From: an uncultured Chlorobiota bacterium
Lineage (GTDB): Bacteria; Bacteroidota; Bacteroidia; Bacteroidales; JAADGE01
Direction: 5' to 3'
Length of the DNA stretch: 53,649 nt
NCBI GenBank assembly: GCA_947311265.1
Contig: CAMZKQ010000240.1
Location: 1-53,649 of the forward strand
Below are positions 17,037-25,035 of the stretch, piece after piece. The notes beneath the pieces are model-generated. The model ran no database searches. It was given only the letters and a program-made list of their open reading frames with translations, and was not told the DNA's origin. Position 1 is the first letter of the stretch. Every line of letters begins with the position of its first letter. The translations under genes and the position numbers were made by a program.

Positions 17037-18056
17037 ATGGACATTCACGATAAGGAAAATATAAAAACAACGGAGCAGGATTTTGAAACCAGCTTACGAC
17101 CGTTGAGTTTTGACGATTTTAGCGGACAGCCAAAAATTGTTGAAAACTTAAAAATATTTGTACAAGCTGCAAAAATGCGTGGCGAAGCCTTAGACCACGT
17201 CTTATTGCACGGCCCTCCGGGCTTGGGTAAAACCACCCTCTCGAATATCGTAGCAGCGGAGCTTGGGGTAAGCATGAAAATCACCTCGGGCCCAGTACTC
17301 GATAAACCCGGCGACCTTGCCGGCCTACTCACTAACCTTGATGAAAATGACGTGCTTTTTATTGACGAAATTCACCGCCTCAGCCCCATTGTTGAGGAGT
17401 ATCTTTATTCTGCCATGGAGGATTTTCGGATTGATATAATGATAGACAAAGGCCCAGCAGCTCGCTCCTTGCAATTGGAACTTAACCCATTTACATTGGT
17501 AGGGGCAACCACTCGTTCTGGTTTGCTTACTTCCCCACTTCGTGCCAGATTTGGTATAAAATTTTTATTGGAATATTACAACGCCAAAGTACTCACCGAC
17601 ATAGTAACTCGCTCTGCCGGAATACTTAACGTGCCGATAGCCGAAAATGCCGCTTTTGAAATAGCATCAAGAAGCCGAGGAACTCCCCGAATTGCAAACG
17701 CACTGCTTCGGCGTGTACGAGATTTTGCCCAAGTAAAAGGCAACGGAAAAATTGACCTCGAAATTGCAAAATACGGACTCGATGCCTTAAACATTGATGC
17801 CCGTGGCTTGGACGAAATGGTCAATAAAATTCTATCGGCAATTATAGATAAATTCAGTGGAGGTCCCGTGGGAGTGAGTACTATTGCCACCGCAGTAGGG
17901 GAGGAGAGTGGCACTATCGAAGAGGTGTACGAACCGTTCCTTATTATGGAAGGATTCATAAAGCGAACGCCCCGAGGACGTGAAGTTACCGAAGCGGCCT
18001 ACAAGCACCTCGGTAAAATAAAATATCCCGAAAACGGGAACTTATTCGGTGGATAA
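17037..18056 (+). CDS. ruvB: Holliday junction branch-migration helicase RuvB
   Basis: The 339-residue AAA+ ATPase drives branch migration of Holliday junctions together with RuvA. The start of the conserved region is RPLSFDDFSGQ. Walker A is GPPGLGKTTLS, Walker B is VLFIDEIHRLSP, sensor/arginine-finger segments are GATTRSGLLTSPLRARFG and RSRGTPRIANALLRRVRDF, and the winged-helix DNA-binding domain ends with FIKRTPRGREVTEAAYKHLG. Length is normal. ruvA and ruvC are not nearby, as is usual in this phylum. Confidence 0.96.
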   Translation: MDIHDKENIKTTEQDFETSLRPLSFDDFSGQPKIVENLKIFVQAAKMRGEALDHVLLHGPPGLGKTTLSNIVAAELGVSMKITSGPVLDKPGDLAGLLTNLDENDVLFIDEIHRLSPIVEEYLYSAMEDFRIDIMIDKGPAARSLQLELNPFTLVGATTRSGLLTSPLRARFGIKFLLEYYNAKVLTDIVTRSAGILNVPIAENAAFEIASRSRGTPRIANALLRRVRDFAQVKGNGKIDLEIAKYGLDALNIDARGLDEMVNKILSAIIDKFSGGPVGVSTIATAVGEESGTIEEVYEPFLIMEGFIKRTPRGREVTEAAYKHLGKIKYPENGNLFGG

Positions 18057-18060
18057 ATAA

Positions 18061-18096
18061 AAAAAACGTCGGAAATTAATGCTCGGCGTTTTTTTT
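18061..18096. terminator. Bidirectional terminator between ruvB and the YpfJ-like gene
   Basis: AAAAAACGTCGG (18061-18072) pairs with TCGGCGTTTTTT (18083-18094), including two G-U pairs. It has an A run on one side and a T run on the other, and sits between convergent genes. Confidence 0.75.
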
Positions 18097-18108
18097 GATG
18101 CTTTTATC

Positions 18109-18546
18109 TTACTTAAAAGTATTGCCTGCCGCAAAAGTACCTTGTTTAAAGCCCTTTAAGAACCATGCAATTCTTTGCTTAGAACTGCCGTGTGTAAAGG
18201 CATCGGGTACAACGTAGCCTTGTGCTTTTTTCTGTAAACGGTCGTCGCCCACCGCACTTGCTGCTTCAATAGCTTCTTGAATGTCGCCCTCTTCCAAAAT
18301 ATTTTTCATTTTTTGGGCATGATGTGCCCACATGCCTGCAAGATAATCGGCTTGGAGTTCTAATTTTACCGAGAGTTTATTAAATTCTTTTTTGCTTAAT
18401 TTGTTTTTTTTTGCATAAACTTTTTCAGTAATGCCGTTAAGGTGCTGTATATGATGCCCCACTTCGTGGGCAATAACGTATGCCATTGCAAAATCGCCAG
18501 CTGCCCCATAATCTCTTCTTAAATCCCTAAGAAAATTTAAGTCCAT
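18109..18546 (-). CDS. YpfJ-like neutral zinc metallopeptidase, catalytic C-terminal fragment
   Basis: The 145-residue frame starts at an internal Met. It contains the zinc motif HEVGHHIQH and downstream family blocks (LELQADYLAGMWAHH, GDDRLQK and FTHGSSKQRIAWFLKGF). This is the C-terminal half of the YpfJ/KPN_02809 'neutral zinc metallopeptidase' family, a single-pass membrane protein of unknown substrate. Between this frame and 18619-18984 the reading frame is continuous apart from one TAA at 18621-18619: the 24 codons 18618-18547 encode TTGACGIAGAATGPYYCPAD followed by RKVY, a family hallmark. On its own this fragment lacks the membrane anchor. It may be non-functional. Confidence 0.8.
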   Translation of the reverse strand: MDLNFLRDLRRDYGAAGDFAMAYVIAHEVGHHIQHLNGITEKVYAKKNKLSKKEFNKLSVKLELQADYLAGMWAHHAQKMKNILEEGDIQEAIEAASAVGDDRLQKKAQGYVVPDAFTHGSSKQRIAWFLKGFKQGTFAAGNTFK

Positions 18547-18618
18547 ATAAACTTTCCTATCGGCAGGGCAGTAGTAAGGTCCTGTTGCTGCTCCTGCAAT
18601 ACCGCATGCACCAGTAGT

Positions 18619-18984
18619 TTATCCATTAAAAATGACCATGGTTGGTTTTTTGTACGTTTTGTTGAGTTGCTCTCTAAATAGTTTTTCCCAAACGTCTTCG
18701 GTATCCTTTAAAACTACTTTTGAGAACTGTGCTAACTGCTCATTTTGCCCTGCGGATTTAGGTTTTGCTTGCTGGCTACTTTGCTGTGCAGTATTTGTAG
18801 TACCAGTGTTTCCCATAAAATTAAGGGGATTTTGCCCCGTAATTAGCGAAAAAACAATAACAACAATTACGCCCACAATTCCTAATCCTCCGGCACGTTT
18901 ACCACGCCTTCTTCCTCTTGTGTTGCCACCTCCGCCTCTGCGGTCATCTACATTTCTACTGCCTTGCCTTCCTTTCCATTTCAT
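18619..18984 (-). CDS. YpfJ-like neutral zinc metallopeptidase, N-terminal fragment ending at an in-frame TAA
   Basis: The 121 residues comprise a basic/Gly-rich cytoplasmic start (WKGRQGSRNVDDRRGGGGN), one transmembrane helix (GLGIVGVIVVIVFSLITG), a Gln/Ser/Thr-rich linker and VWEKLFREQLNKTYKKPTM, the start of the family's extracytoplasmic domain. It stops at VIFNG-TAA. Relatives continue at this point, often with Gln after the Gly, so a CAA-to-TAA change is plausible. Read through, the protein would be about 291 residues, against about 287 for E. coli YpfJ. A terminator lies upstream at 19119-19150, so this gene has its own transcript. Confidence 0.78.
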   Translation of the reverse strand: MKWKGRQGSRNVDDRRGGGGNTRGRRRGKRAGGLGIVGVIVVIVFSLITGQNPLNFMGNTGTTNTAQQSSQQAKPKSAGQNEQLAQFSKVVLKDTEDVWEKLFREQLNKTYKKPTMVIFNG

Positions 18985-19118
18985 AATCTTGGTTTTTGTT
19001 AAAAATTAATAATTACTTTTTAGTTTTAAGATAAAAAGTATATTTAACCTACATATTTTATGCCTTTTTATGATATTTTTGGAATTAGATTTTAAAAAGT
19101 CGTATAAAAATTAAAAAC

Positions 19119-19150
19119 TGCCGCCGAAAATTAATTCAGCGGCGGTTTTT
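19119..19150 (-). terminator. Terminator for the 19181-19777 gene
   Basis: CCGCCG (19121-19126) pairs with CGGCGG (19140-19145), extended by a G-U pair. On the minus strand a T run follows shortly after the stem, directly downstream of the gene ending at 19181. Confidence 0.65.
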
Positions 19151-19180
19151 GTATTTGGATAGAATTGAAACTTACTGAGT

Positions 19181-19777
19181 TTATTTAACTTCTATGTCAG
19201 AACTACTGTAAGTTGAAGCATTTAGGCTTGTTCCTGCTGCTATCGCTGCATCTTTACCTTTTATCAATAAAAACAGAGGACTGAATAAACCTATAAAAGC
19301 CCATGCAAATAATAAAAATCCAACTATGGTTAGTGTCCATACTAATCCTTTTTTGCTTTTTCCTTTTTTTGATACTTTCTCAGAATTTAATGTAATTATT
19401 GTTCCGTCTACAGCCTGCACGCTTACCGCTTTAATTATAATTTCTCCCGGTCTTCCTAATCGCCTTGCTTTTGCTGCACTTTCAACTCTTCCTTGTACTG
19501 TTGAACCTCCCGCAATAACAACTTTTCTCCCGACTTTTACATCATAGCTTACACGCAGATTAACTCGTTGCCCTGTAACTAAATTTGCCGAGTTAAGAAT
19601 AGAGCTTGTTTCAATAGGAATTGAAGTACCGGCAGGCAAAGTTACGACGGTTTTAGTTCCTTCCTGATTCGGAAGTAAGTTGGTTTCTTTTTCAATATTA
19701 CTGTCTGTAGCAAAACTGCTGTAATTAAAGGAAATCAGGAAAGTCATAAATGTAATAGCTAATATAGCTTTCTTCAT
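19181..19777 (-). CDS. Exported protein of unknown function with C-terminal membrane segment
   Basis: I do not recognise this 198-residue protein as a named family. It has a signal peptide (MKKAILAITFMTFLISFNYS). A compact beta domain spans about 40-135: LPAGTSIPIETSSILNSANL, GQRVNLRVSYDVKVGRKVVI, GGSTVQGRVESAAKARRLGR and GEIIIKAVSVQAVDGTIITL. A Lys-rich stretch (KVSKKGKSKKGLVW) and a hydrophobic hairpin (about 146-172) follow. The beta domain is reminiscent of SH3- or SAF-like modules in secretion and envelope proteins, but this is only a shape impression. The gene is intact although the genes on both sides are disrupted. Confidence 0.6.
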   Translation of the reverse strand: MKKAILAITFMTFLISFNYSSFATDSNIEKETNLLPNQEGTKTVVTLPAGTSIPIETSSILNSANLVTGQRVNLRVSYDVKVGRKVVIAGGSTVQGRVESAAKARRLGRPGEIIIKAVSVQAVDGTIITLNSEKVSKKGKSKKGLVWTLTIVGFLLFAWAFIGLFSPLFLLIKGKDAAIAAGTSLNASTYSSSDIEVK

Positions 19778-19899
19778 AAGAAAAAAAATGTAAGAATAAT
19801 TTGTACGGCAACCAAGTGTTTCTGTTGTAATTTTATGTGAAAATATTTTGTAATAACAATATCTTAGGGGGGCGAAAAGGTGCTACAAATTTATGTAAA

Positions 19900-20373
19900 T
19901 CAGTCTTTTACGCAACGCACCGAAAGCCCAGCAGTAGTGCTGTAACTTTCTGTGGATATAGAACCGTCTAAACTTGTCATTGAGCGTGCTTTTGAGAACG
20001 CTTTGTCGTTGCCAGCGGTGCTTGTCCAGAAATAAGCACTTTGGTTTACATAGCGAAAGTACTTATTGCTACTATTGTTAACGTAGTAACCACCTGGTAG
20101 TGCCGAAAACCCACTTTGATTATCGCCGTAGTTTTTTCGGAAAAAGAGAGGCCAACCTGCAATGTTTTTTAACTTTTTGCCTGCTTTCCATTGCCCTTCA
20201 AGCCCTTTGGTTAATGTTGTCCATTCCGCATCGCTTGGCAAATGCCAGCCAGAAGGGCAAGCCTTGCGGGCAGATTCCCAACTGTATAGGTAGCCATAGT
20301 TTCCAAAATTACTTTCATCATTATTAGCTTTCCAGCAGTCGGAGGTGGTTTTGTAGGCAAGGTTTTCTGCCAT
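19900..20373 (-). CDS. FISUMP-domain protein, main part downstream of an in-frame TAA
   Basis: The 157-residue frame is a Fibrobacter succinogenes major paralogous (FISUMP) domain. Hallmarks are WMAENLAYKT at the start, YGYLYSWESARKACPSGWHL, PSDAEWTTL, the GFSALPGG motif, AYFWTSTAG and the terminal GLSVRCVKD. Such domains occur in secreted and surface proteins of Bacteroidota and Fibrobacteres; function is unknown. The true start is probably at 20508. From there a signal peptide runs in the same frame but is cut by TAA at 20463-20461, after which 29 sense codons, including SNAQETGSFTDSRNDKTYE, lead into the Met used here. Without that start the domain has no export signal. Confidence 0.75.
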   Translation of the reverse strand: MAENLAYKTTSDCWKANNDESNFGNYGYLYSWESARKACPSGWHLPSDAEWTTLTKGLEGQWKAGKKLKNIAGWPLFFRKNYGDNQSGFSALPGGYYVNNSSNKYFRYVNQSAYFWTSTAGNDKAFSKARSMTSLDGSISTESYSTTAGLSVRCVKD

Positions 20374-20460
20374 CCATATTTGTGTGCCAATTTTTACAGT
20401 TTCATAAGTTTTATCATTTCTGCTGTCGGTAAAACTGCCTGTTTCTTGTGCGTTGGAAAG

Positions 20461-20508
20461 TTAGTTAAAAATCAGTAAAAGGATAGTAATTGTTGCTACT
20501 TTTTGCAT
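20461..20508 (-). pseudogene. Interrupted signal-peptide start of the FISUMP gene
   Basis: ATG at 20508 gives MQKVATITILLLIFN followed by TAA (20463-20461). The frame then continues with LSNAQETGSFTDSRN into the FISUMP domain. The sequence on both sides of the stop reads as one ordinary signal peptide ending in SNAQ. Confidence 0.65.
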
Positions 20509-20632
20509 AGTTATAATATTTATAGTTTATAAAAATAAGACCTGTAAAGTAGGATTTATTACCCTTGCATAAGAAAAAAGTTTACCAAAGGTGTGTTTTG
20601 TCTAATGAATAGTTGCCTCTAGTATATAAAAA

Positions 20633-20657
20633 AACCTTGATAAAAAATATCATGGTT
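20633..20657 (-). terminator. Terminator after tRNA-Cys
   Basis: AACC-T-TGATA (20633-20642) pairs with TATCA-T-GGTT (20648-20657) around an A-rich loop, with one mismatch. On the minus strand a T run follows. Confidence 0.6.
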
Positions 20658-20661
20658 TTTT

Positions 20662-20736
20662 TGGAGGTCACGAGCGGATTCAAACCGCTGTACACGGTGT
20701 TGCAGACCGTTGCCTAAGTCACTCGGCCACGTGACC
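20662..20736 (-). tRNA. tRNA-Cys (GCA)
   Basis: On the minus strand the acceptor arms are GGTCACG and CGTGACC. The anticodon arm is ACGGT-CTGCAAC-ACCGT, giving anticodon GCA, and the T arm is GCGGTTTGAATCCGC. The discriminator base is T and CCA is encoded at 20664-20662. A TATATTTG promoter element lies 14 bp upstream and a hairpin terminator follows. Confidence 0.95.
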
Positions 20737-20750
20737 ATTTGAATGAACTG

Positions 20751-20758
20751 CAAATATA
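20751..20758 (-). promoter_or_regulatory. -7 promoter element for tRNA-Cys
   Basis: On the minus strand this reads TATATTTG, a match to TAnnTTTG, 14 bp before the mature 5' end of the tRNA. Confidence 0.5.
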
Positions 20759-20807
20759 AAAATTTATTTTTTTAAAAAATATTAAATACTAATTTTTTTT
20801 TATATTT

Positions 20808-21245
20808 TTATATAGAACGCTCCCAAATTAGGTTTTTTCCAAAACCTAAACGGTTATCTGTCATTTTTATAAAATCTAATTGGAGTATCCATACCACCGG
20901 CTTCATCACCTTTGCAAAAGGGTAAGCTTTTAGGTATTTTTTCATGCTTTGTTTTTTATCCTCACCTTTAGGGAGCTGCATTTGCCCAGTAAATTGTATC
21001 CCTTGTATTTTCCCTACCTTCTTAGTTTCTAGAACAATAACGCCTGAAACATTGGGGTTTTCGCTGGCAATTCTGCCGTGCTTAGTGGCTAAGTTGGTAG
21101 AAAAAATTAAGCAAGCATTTTCTATATCTAATGTATAAAAACAACTGGCACAGTAAGGCCTATTATTTTCCGAAACCGCTAATGTTAGTACATGATGCTC
21201 GGTGATAAAGTCAATAATTTTTTTGTCGAGTGGGTTCATAAGCAA
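20808..21245 (-). CDS. Pyridoxamine 5'-phosphate oxidase-like flavin-binding protein
   Basis: The 145-residue protein has the split-barrel PNPOx-like fold pattern: HHVLTLAVSENNRPYCASCFY at the N-terminus (the strand pair contacting FMN), CLIFSTNLATKHGRIASENP, VSGVIVLETKKVGKIQGIQF and a C-terminal PVVWILQLDFIKMTDN. It is shorter than true PdxH (about 215 residues) and resembles the YhbP/general-stress-protein-26-like group. Those bind FMN, F420 or heme, or lack enzyme activity. The role is therefore open. It is divergent from the M1 peptidase gene, with a palindromic site between them. Confidence 0.75.
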   Translation of the reverse strand: MLMNPLDKKIIDFITEHHVLTLAVSENNRPYCASCFYTLDIENACLIFSTNLATKHGRIASENPNVSGVIVLETKKVGKIQGIQFTGQMQLPKGEDKKQSMKKYLKAYPFAKVMKPVVWILQLDFIKMTDNRLGFGKNLIWERSI

Positions 21246-21253
21246 AAAATTAG

Positions 21254-21261
21254 TAAATTTG
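21254..21261 (+). promoter_or_regulatory. -7 promoter element for the M1 peptidase gene
   Basis: TAAATTTG matches TAnnTTTG, 56 bp before the start at 21318 and directly beside the palindrome at 21263-21280. No -33 TTTG is at the right spacing. Confidence 0.4.
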
Positions 21262-21262
21262 C

Positions 21263-21280
21263 AACTAGGTGCATCTAGTT
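21263..21280. promoter_or_regulatory. Operator-like palindrome between divergent genes
   Basis: AACTAGGTGCATCTAGTT is an 18-bp inverted repeat with only one symmetric mismatch pair. It overlaps the expected transcription start of the M1 peptidase gene and lies 18 bp upstream of the PNPOx-like gene on the other strand. Confidence 0.4.
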
Positions 21281-21317
21281 ACCAAGTAATAAACTACAAA
21301 ATTATCTATTTTACCTT

Positions 21318-23258
21318 ATGAAAAAAATACTTTACTTACTATTTTTGCTTGGCATTACTTTTCCGACCATGGGGCAGGAATACCAACACGTGTGTGCCAA
21401 ATCAAAAATATCATATTTTGAACGAAATTTAAACTTTCAAGACAAAGGCGTGCACAGTTTAGCTAGTTTTGCCTACGATTTAAAATACCATCGGCTTGTT
21501 TTTAATATCGACCCCGGAGTGCGGTATATAAAGGGAAGCGTTACTAGTTATTTTGAGCCAAAGACATCTAATTTTAATGAAATTGCTTTTGAAATATCCG
21601 AAGAATTAATTGTAGATTCTATAAAAATGAATAACCAACTGCTTTCCTTTTCCTTGGTAAATGAACTTGTTTTGATAACCCTCGATAATACAATTCCTGA
21701 AAACCAGTTAGACTCGCTTACCATTTTTTACGAAGGCGTACCCACCTCCTCTGGCTTTGGCTCATTTGAAACCACAAGCCATGCAGGAGTACCTGTAATG
21801 TGGACATTATCAGAGCCTTATGGGGCTATGGAATGGTGGCCCTGTAAACAAAGCCTGAATGACAAAATAGATTCTGTTGATATTTTTATAAAAACACCGG
21901 CTATTTACAGGGCAGCAAGTAACGGCGTTTTACTTTCAGAAACTGTTGATATTCATAATATTAAAACTGCACATTGGAAGCACCGACACCCTATTGCGGC
22001 TTACCTTATTGCCATTACAGTTACTAATTTTGTAGAATATTCGGACTATGCACTTTTGGCAGCGGACGACTCTGTTCAAATTTTAAACTACGTTTGGCCT
22101 GAAACCTTAGGTGAGGCAGAAATTTCCACCCCTAATATAATTGATGTAATGCAACTTTTTAGTAACTTATTTATTCCATACCCTTATAAGGACGAAAAAT
22201 ATGGACATGCAGAATTTGGCTGGGGTGGTGGCATGGAGCATCAAACGATGAGTTTCATGGGTGGCTTTTCGCATAGCCTTATGGCACACGAGCTTGCCCA
22301 CCAGTGGTTTGGCGATTATGTAACTTGTAGCTCTTGGCGAGATATTTGGTTAAACGAAGGCTTCGCCACTTACCTAGAAGGACTCACGACAGAGCATGGC
22401 TTAAACTCTGATGGACAGTCGTTTAAGGATTGGAAAAGTTTTAAAACATACGTTGCCACTTACAGCCCCACAGGTTCGGTTTATGTCGATGATACCACTC
22501 CCGTGAATAGAATTTTTAGTTCGCAACTTTCCTACTCCAAAGGCAGTATGGTACTGCACACATTGCGTAAGCAAATAGGCGATGAAGCCTTTTTTAATGG
22601 CATAAAAAACTACTTGCAAGACGCAAGCCTTAAAAATAACTATGCTTCGACCCCAGATTTACAGCAACATTTAGAAGCCACAAGTGGTACGGATTTACAA
22701 TACCTTTTCGATGATTGGGTTTATGGCGAAGGCTATCCAACATACACAATTTTCCATTCGCAGAATGCCCAAGGCATGGTAAATTTAGAAATAAACCAAA
22801 CCACTTCGCACTCATCTGTGGCTTTTTATAAACTTAAAGTACCCATAGAATTTAAAGGAATTACAGAAGACACCACTATAATTTTTGATAATACTGTTTC
22901 TGGGCAAACCTTTAATTTTAACTTAGATTTTGATATTTACGAAGTAGTGTTTGACCCAGAAAAAGATATAATTAATAGAAATTCGCAAGTTTTATTTATA
23001 AAAAATCCTGAATTTGAGAGCCAAATTACACTAAGGCCGAACCCTGCAAATGAACAAATTAATCTACAATTACCAGATAATATACAATTTACTGATATTT
23101 CTTTGTACAACAATTTAGGGCAAAAAATAACTTGCCTAGATTGTGATATTAATAAACGGGCTTACAGTTATAATATTTCGCATTTGAGCGAAGGCATTTA
23201 TTACTTAAAATTTTCGGCAAACGGAAGTACTGTAACAAAGAAATTCGTAAAGCAATAG
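21318..23258 (+). CDS. Secreted M1 family aminopeptidase with T9SS sorting domain
   Basis: The 646-residue protein has a signal peptide (MKKILYLLFLLGITFPTMGQ), an M1 N-terminal beta domain, and the gluzincin catalytic site H324-E325-LA-H328 with the third ligand E347 (WLNEGFATYLE). The exopeptidase motif appears as GGMEH instead of GAMEN, a variant common in Bacteroidota. A C-terminal type A T9SS sorting domain starts near residue 575 (LRPNPANEQINLQL) and ends YYLKFSANGSTVTKKFVKQ. It is predicted to trim peptides outside the cell or on its surface. It is followed after only 13 bp by the TPR lipoprotein gene, so it may head a long transcript. Confidence 0.92.
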   Translation: MKKILYLLFLLGITFPTMGQEYQHVCAKSKISYFERNLNFQDKGVHSLASFAYDLKYHRLVFNIDPGVRYIKGSVTSYFEPKTSNFNEIAFEISEELIVDSIKMNNQLLSFSLVNELVLITLDNTIPENQLDSLTIFYEGVPTSSGFGSFETTSHAGVPVMWTLSEPYGAMEWWPCKQSLNDKIDSVDIFIKTPAIYRAASNGVLLSETVDIHNIKTAHWKHRHPIAAYLIAITVTNFVEYSDYALLAADDSVQILNYVWPETLGEAEISTPNIIDVMQLFSNLFIPYPYKDEKYGHAEFGWGGGMEHQTMSFMGGFSHSLMAHELAHQWFGDYVTCSSWRDIWLNEGFATYLEGLTTEHGLNSDGQSFKDWKSFKTYVATYSPTGSVYVDDTTPVNRIFSSQLSYSKGSMVLHTLRKQIGDEAFFNGIKNYLQDASLKNNYASTPDLQQHLEATSGTDLQYLFDDWVYGEGYPTYTIFHSQNAQGMVNLEINQTTSHSSVAFYKLKVPIEFKGITEDTTIIFDNTVSGQTFNFNLDFDIYEVVFDPEKDIINRNSQVLFIKNPEFESQITLRPNPANEQINLQLPDNIQFTDISLYNNLGQKITCLDCDINKRAYSYNISHLSEGIYYLKFSANGSTVTKKFVKQ

Positions 23259-23271
23259 TAAATAACTACTT

Positions 23272-25008
23272 ATGATTAATTTTCAAGCCCTTAAAAAAAG
23301 TACATATACACTATTGACCATCAGTTTACTATTTTCCCTTTCCTGCGGAATAAGTAAGAAAATGGGTGGAAAAACGACTTCTGAAAAAGCAAATATTGAG
23401 TTTAAATATTTAATATCGGAAGCGGCAAAACAAACCATGCTTGGCAACAAGGAGGAAGCCATAGGAATATATCTGAAATGCTTGGAAATAAAACCCAAAA
23501 GTGCGGCCCCCAATTTTTTTACTGCTCAACTCTATTTAGAGCAAGACGACCTACAGTCTGCCCTTGTTTTTGCCGAAAAAGCAGTGCAACTAAATACTGA
23601 AAATTCGTGGTATAAAGTACTGAATGCTAGTGTTTTACAAAAATTAAACCGTCTGCAAGATGCCGCCAATTTATACTCGGAAACAATACAACAAGCCCCC
23701 GAAAAAGAATTTCTTTACTTTGAACTAATAAGGCTAAATTTTAGCCTTTCGCAACCCAAAGAAGCAATTAAAAACTACACACGCTACGAAAAGCATTTTG
23801 GATTAAGCGAACAAACCTCATTGGCATTATACGATTTATATGCCTCCGAAAAACAGTTTGATAAAGCACAAGCTAAGTTAAAAAAATTAGAACTACATTT
23901 CCCTGATAGTGCCAAATATCCTGCCCTAGCAGCAGAGTTATTTGTAGAAGAAGGTAAAATGGAACAAGCTAAAAAACAATATAACAAGCTCCTAAAACGT
24001 TTTCCAAATGATGATAACCTTAAACTCTCTTACGCTTCATACTGCAGAGTTGTAGGTAATAGAGACGAATTTAAAAAGAACATTGACATAGTTTTCCACT
24101 CTTCGCAAATTGATACCCAAACCAAAACAAAACTACTGCTTGCTGGGGCAGGCATTGATTTCTCTGCCGAAGAATTTGAAGAATATATTACATTACTAAT
24201 TGAAGAAAGCCCGGGGAATGCAAAAGTGTTTCTAGTGTATGCCAATTTCTTAATGAGCATTAAGCAAAAAAGACAAGCCACAGAAAACTATAGATATGCC
24301 ATACAAATTGATAATTCGGATATAAAACTTTGCCTATTGCTACTAAAACTAGACACCGAATTGCAAGATTATAAAACCCTACTTACCGATGCTGAACCCT
24401 TGTTAGAAATATATCCAAACCAACCAATTATTTATTTATACCACGGCACAGCCGCTTTTTTTACAAAAGATTACAACACCGCAATTACATCTTTGGAGTA
24501 CGGAAAATCAATACTAATTGATGATAAACAAATGGAATATAAATTCTACTCCTACTTAGGGGATACTTACCATGCTTTAAAAAAATATAAAAAATCGGAC
24601 ACCAATTTTGAGTTCCTCTTGGCAGCTAACCCCAACGACTACGGAACGGCAAATAAATACGCTTACTTTTTATCTGAAAGAGATACAAAACTAGAAAAAG
24701 CAGAGCAACTCATTTTGCTTTGCCTTAATAATAATGCACAATCCGCAGCCTACAACGATACTTATGCACGAGTTTTGTACCAACAAAAAAAATACAAAGC
24801 AGCCAAAAAATATTCTGATATTGCAGTACGAAACTCAACAAAAAACTCAGGTATATTAGAAAAAAATGGAGATATTCTCTACCGCTTGGGCAATAAAAAG
24901 GGAGCTATAAAAATGTGGAAACTTGCCGCCAAAAATGGAGGGAATAATAAAAATTTAAACATTAAAATAAAAGGCAATTTTTCTGAAATAGAAACCATTA
25001 TCTTTTAA
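23272..25008 (+). CDS. TPR-repeat lipoprotein
   Basis: The 578-residue protein has a lipoprotein signal (YTLLTISLLFSLSCGISKK, Cys in the LSC box) followed by about 14-15 tetratricopeptide repeats covering most of the chain. Examples are KEEAIGIYLKCLEIKPKSAA, QDAANLYSETIQQAPEKEF and KYKKSDTNFEFLLAANPNDY. TPR arrays are protein-binding scaffolds. Probably anchored in the outer membrane on the periplasmic side, it may bridge partners encoded next to it: the DUF4292 lipoprotein starts 27 bp later and the EnvC-like protein follows. This TPR-DUF4292-M23 order recurs, as I recall, in other Bacteroidota, which points to a shared envelope process. Confidence 0.82.
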   Translation: MINFQALKKSTYTLLTISLLFSLSCGISKKMGGKTTSEKANIEFKYLISEAAKQTMLGNKEEAIGIYLKCLEIKPKSAAPNFFTAQLYLEQDDLQSALVFAEKAVQLNTENSWYKVLNASVLQKLNRLQDAANLYSETIQQAPEKEFLYFELIRLNFSLSQPKEAIKNYTRYEKHFGLSEQTSLALYDLYASEKQFDKAQAKLKKLELHFPDSAKYPALAAELFVEEGKMEQAKKQYNKLLKRFPNDDNLKLSYASYCRVVGNRDEFKKNIDIVFHSSQIDTQTKTKLLLAGAGIDFSAEEFEEYITLLIEESPGNAKVFLVYANFLMSIKQKRQATENYRYAIQIDNSDIKLCLLLLKLDTELQDYKTLLTDAEPLLEIYPNQPIIYLYHGTAAFFTKDYNTAITSLEYGKSILIDDKQMEYKFYSYLGDTYHALKKYKKSDTNFEFLLAANPNDYGTANKYAYFLSERDTKLEKAEQLILLCLNNNAQSAAYNDTYARVLYQQKKYKAAKKYSDIAVRNSTKNSGILEKNGDILYRLGNKKGAIKMWKLAAKNGGNNKNLNIKIKGNFSEIETIIF

Positions 25009-25035
25009 ACCACTATAATTTAAAACTAGAAAATC

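Noticed and set aside
18109..20508. Recoding of TAA as a sense codon
   Set aside because: Two genes show in-frame TAA, but many intact genes in the window end with TAA at the expected family length, so TAA is a normal stop here.
20721..20736. CACGTG-containing stretch near the tRNA as a further parS site
   Set aside because: It lies in the tRNA-Cys sequence and lacks the TGTTCC/GGAACA arms.
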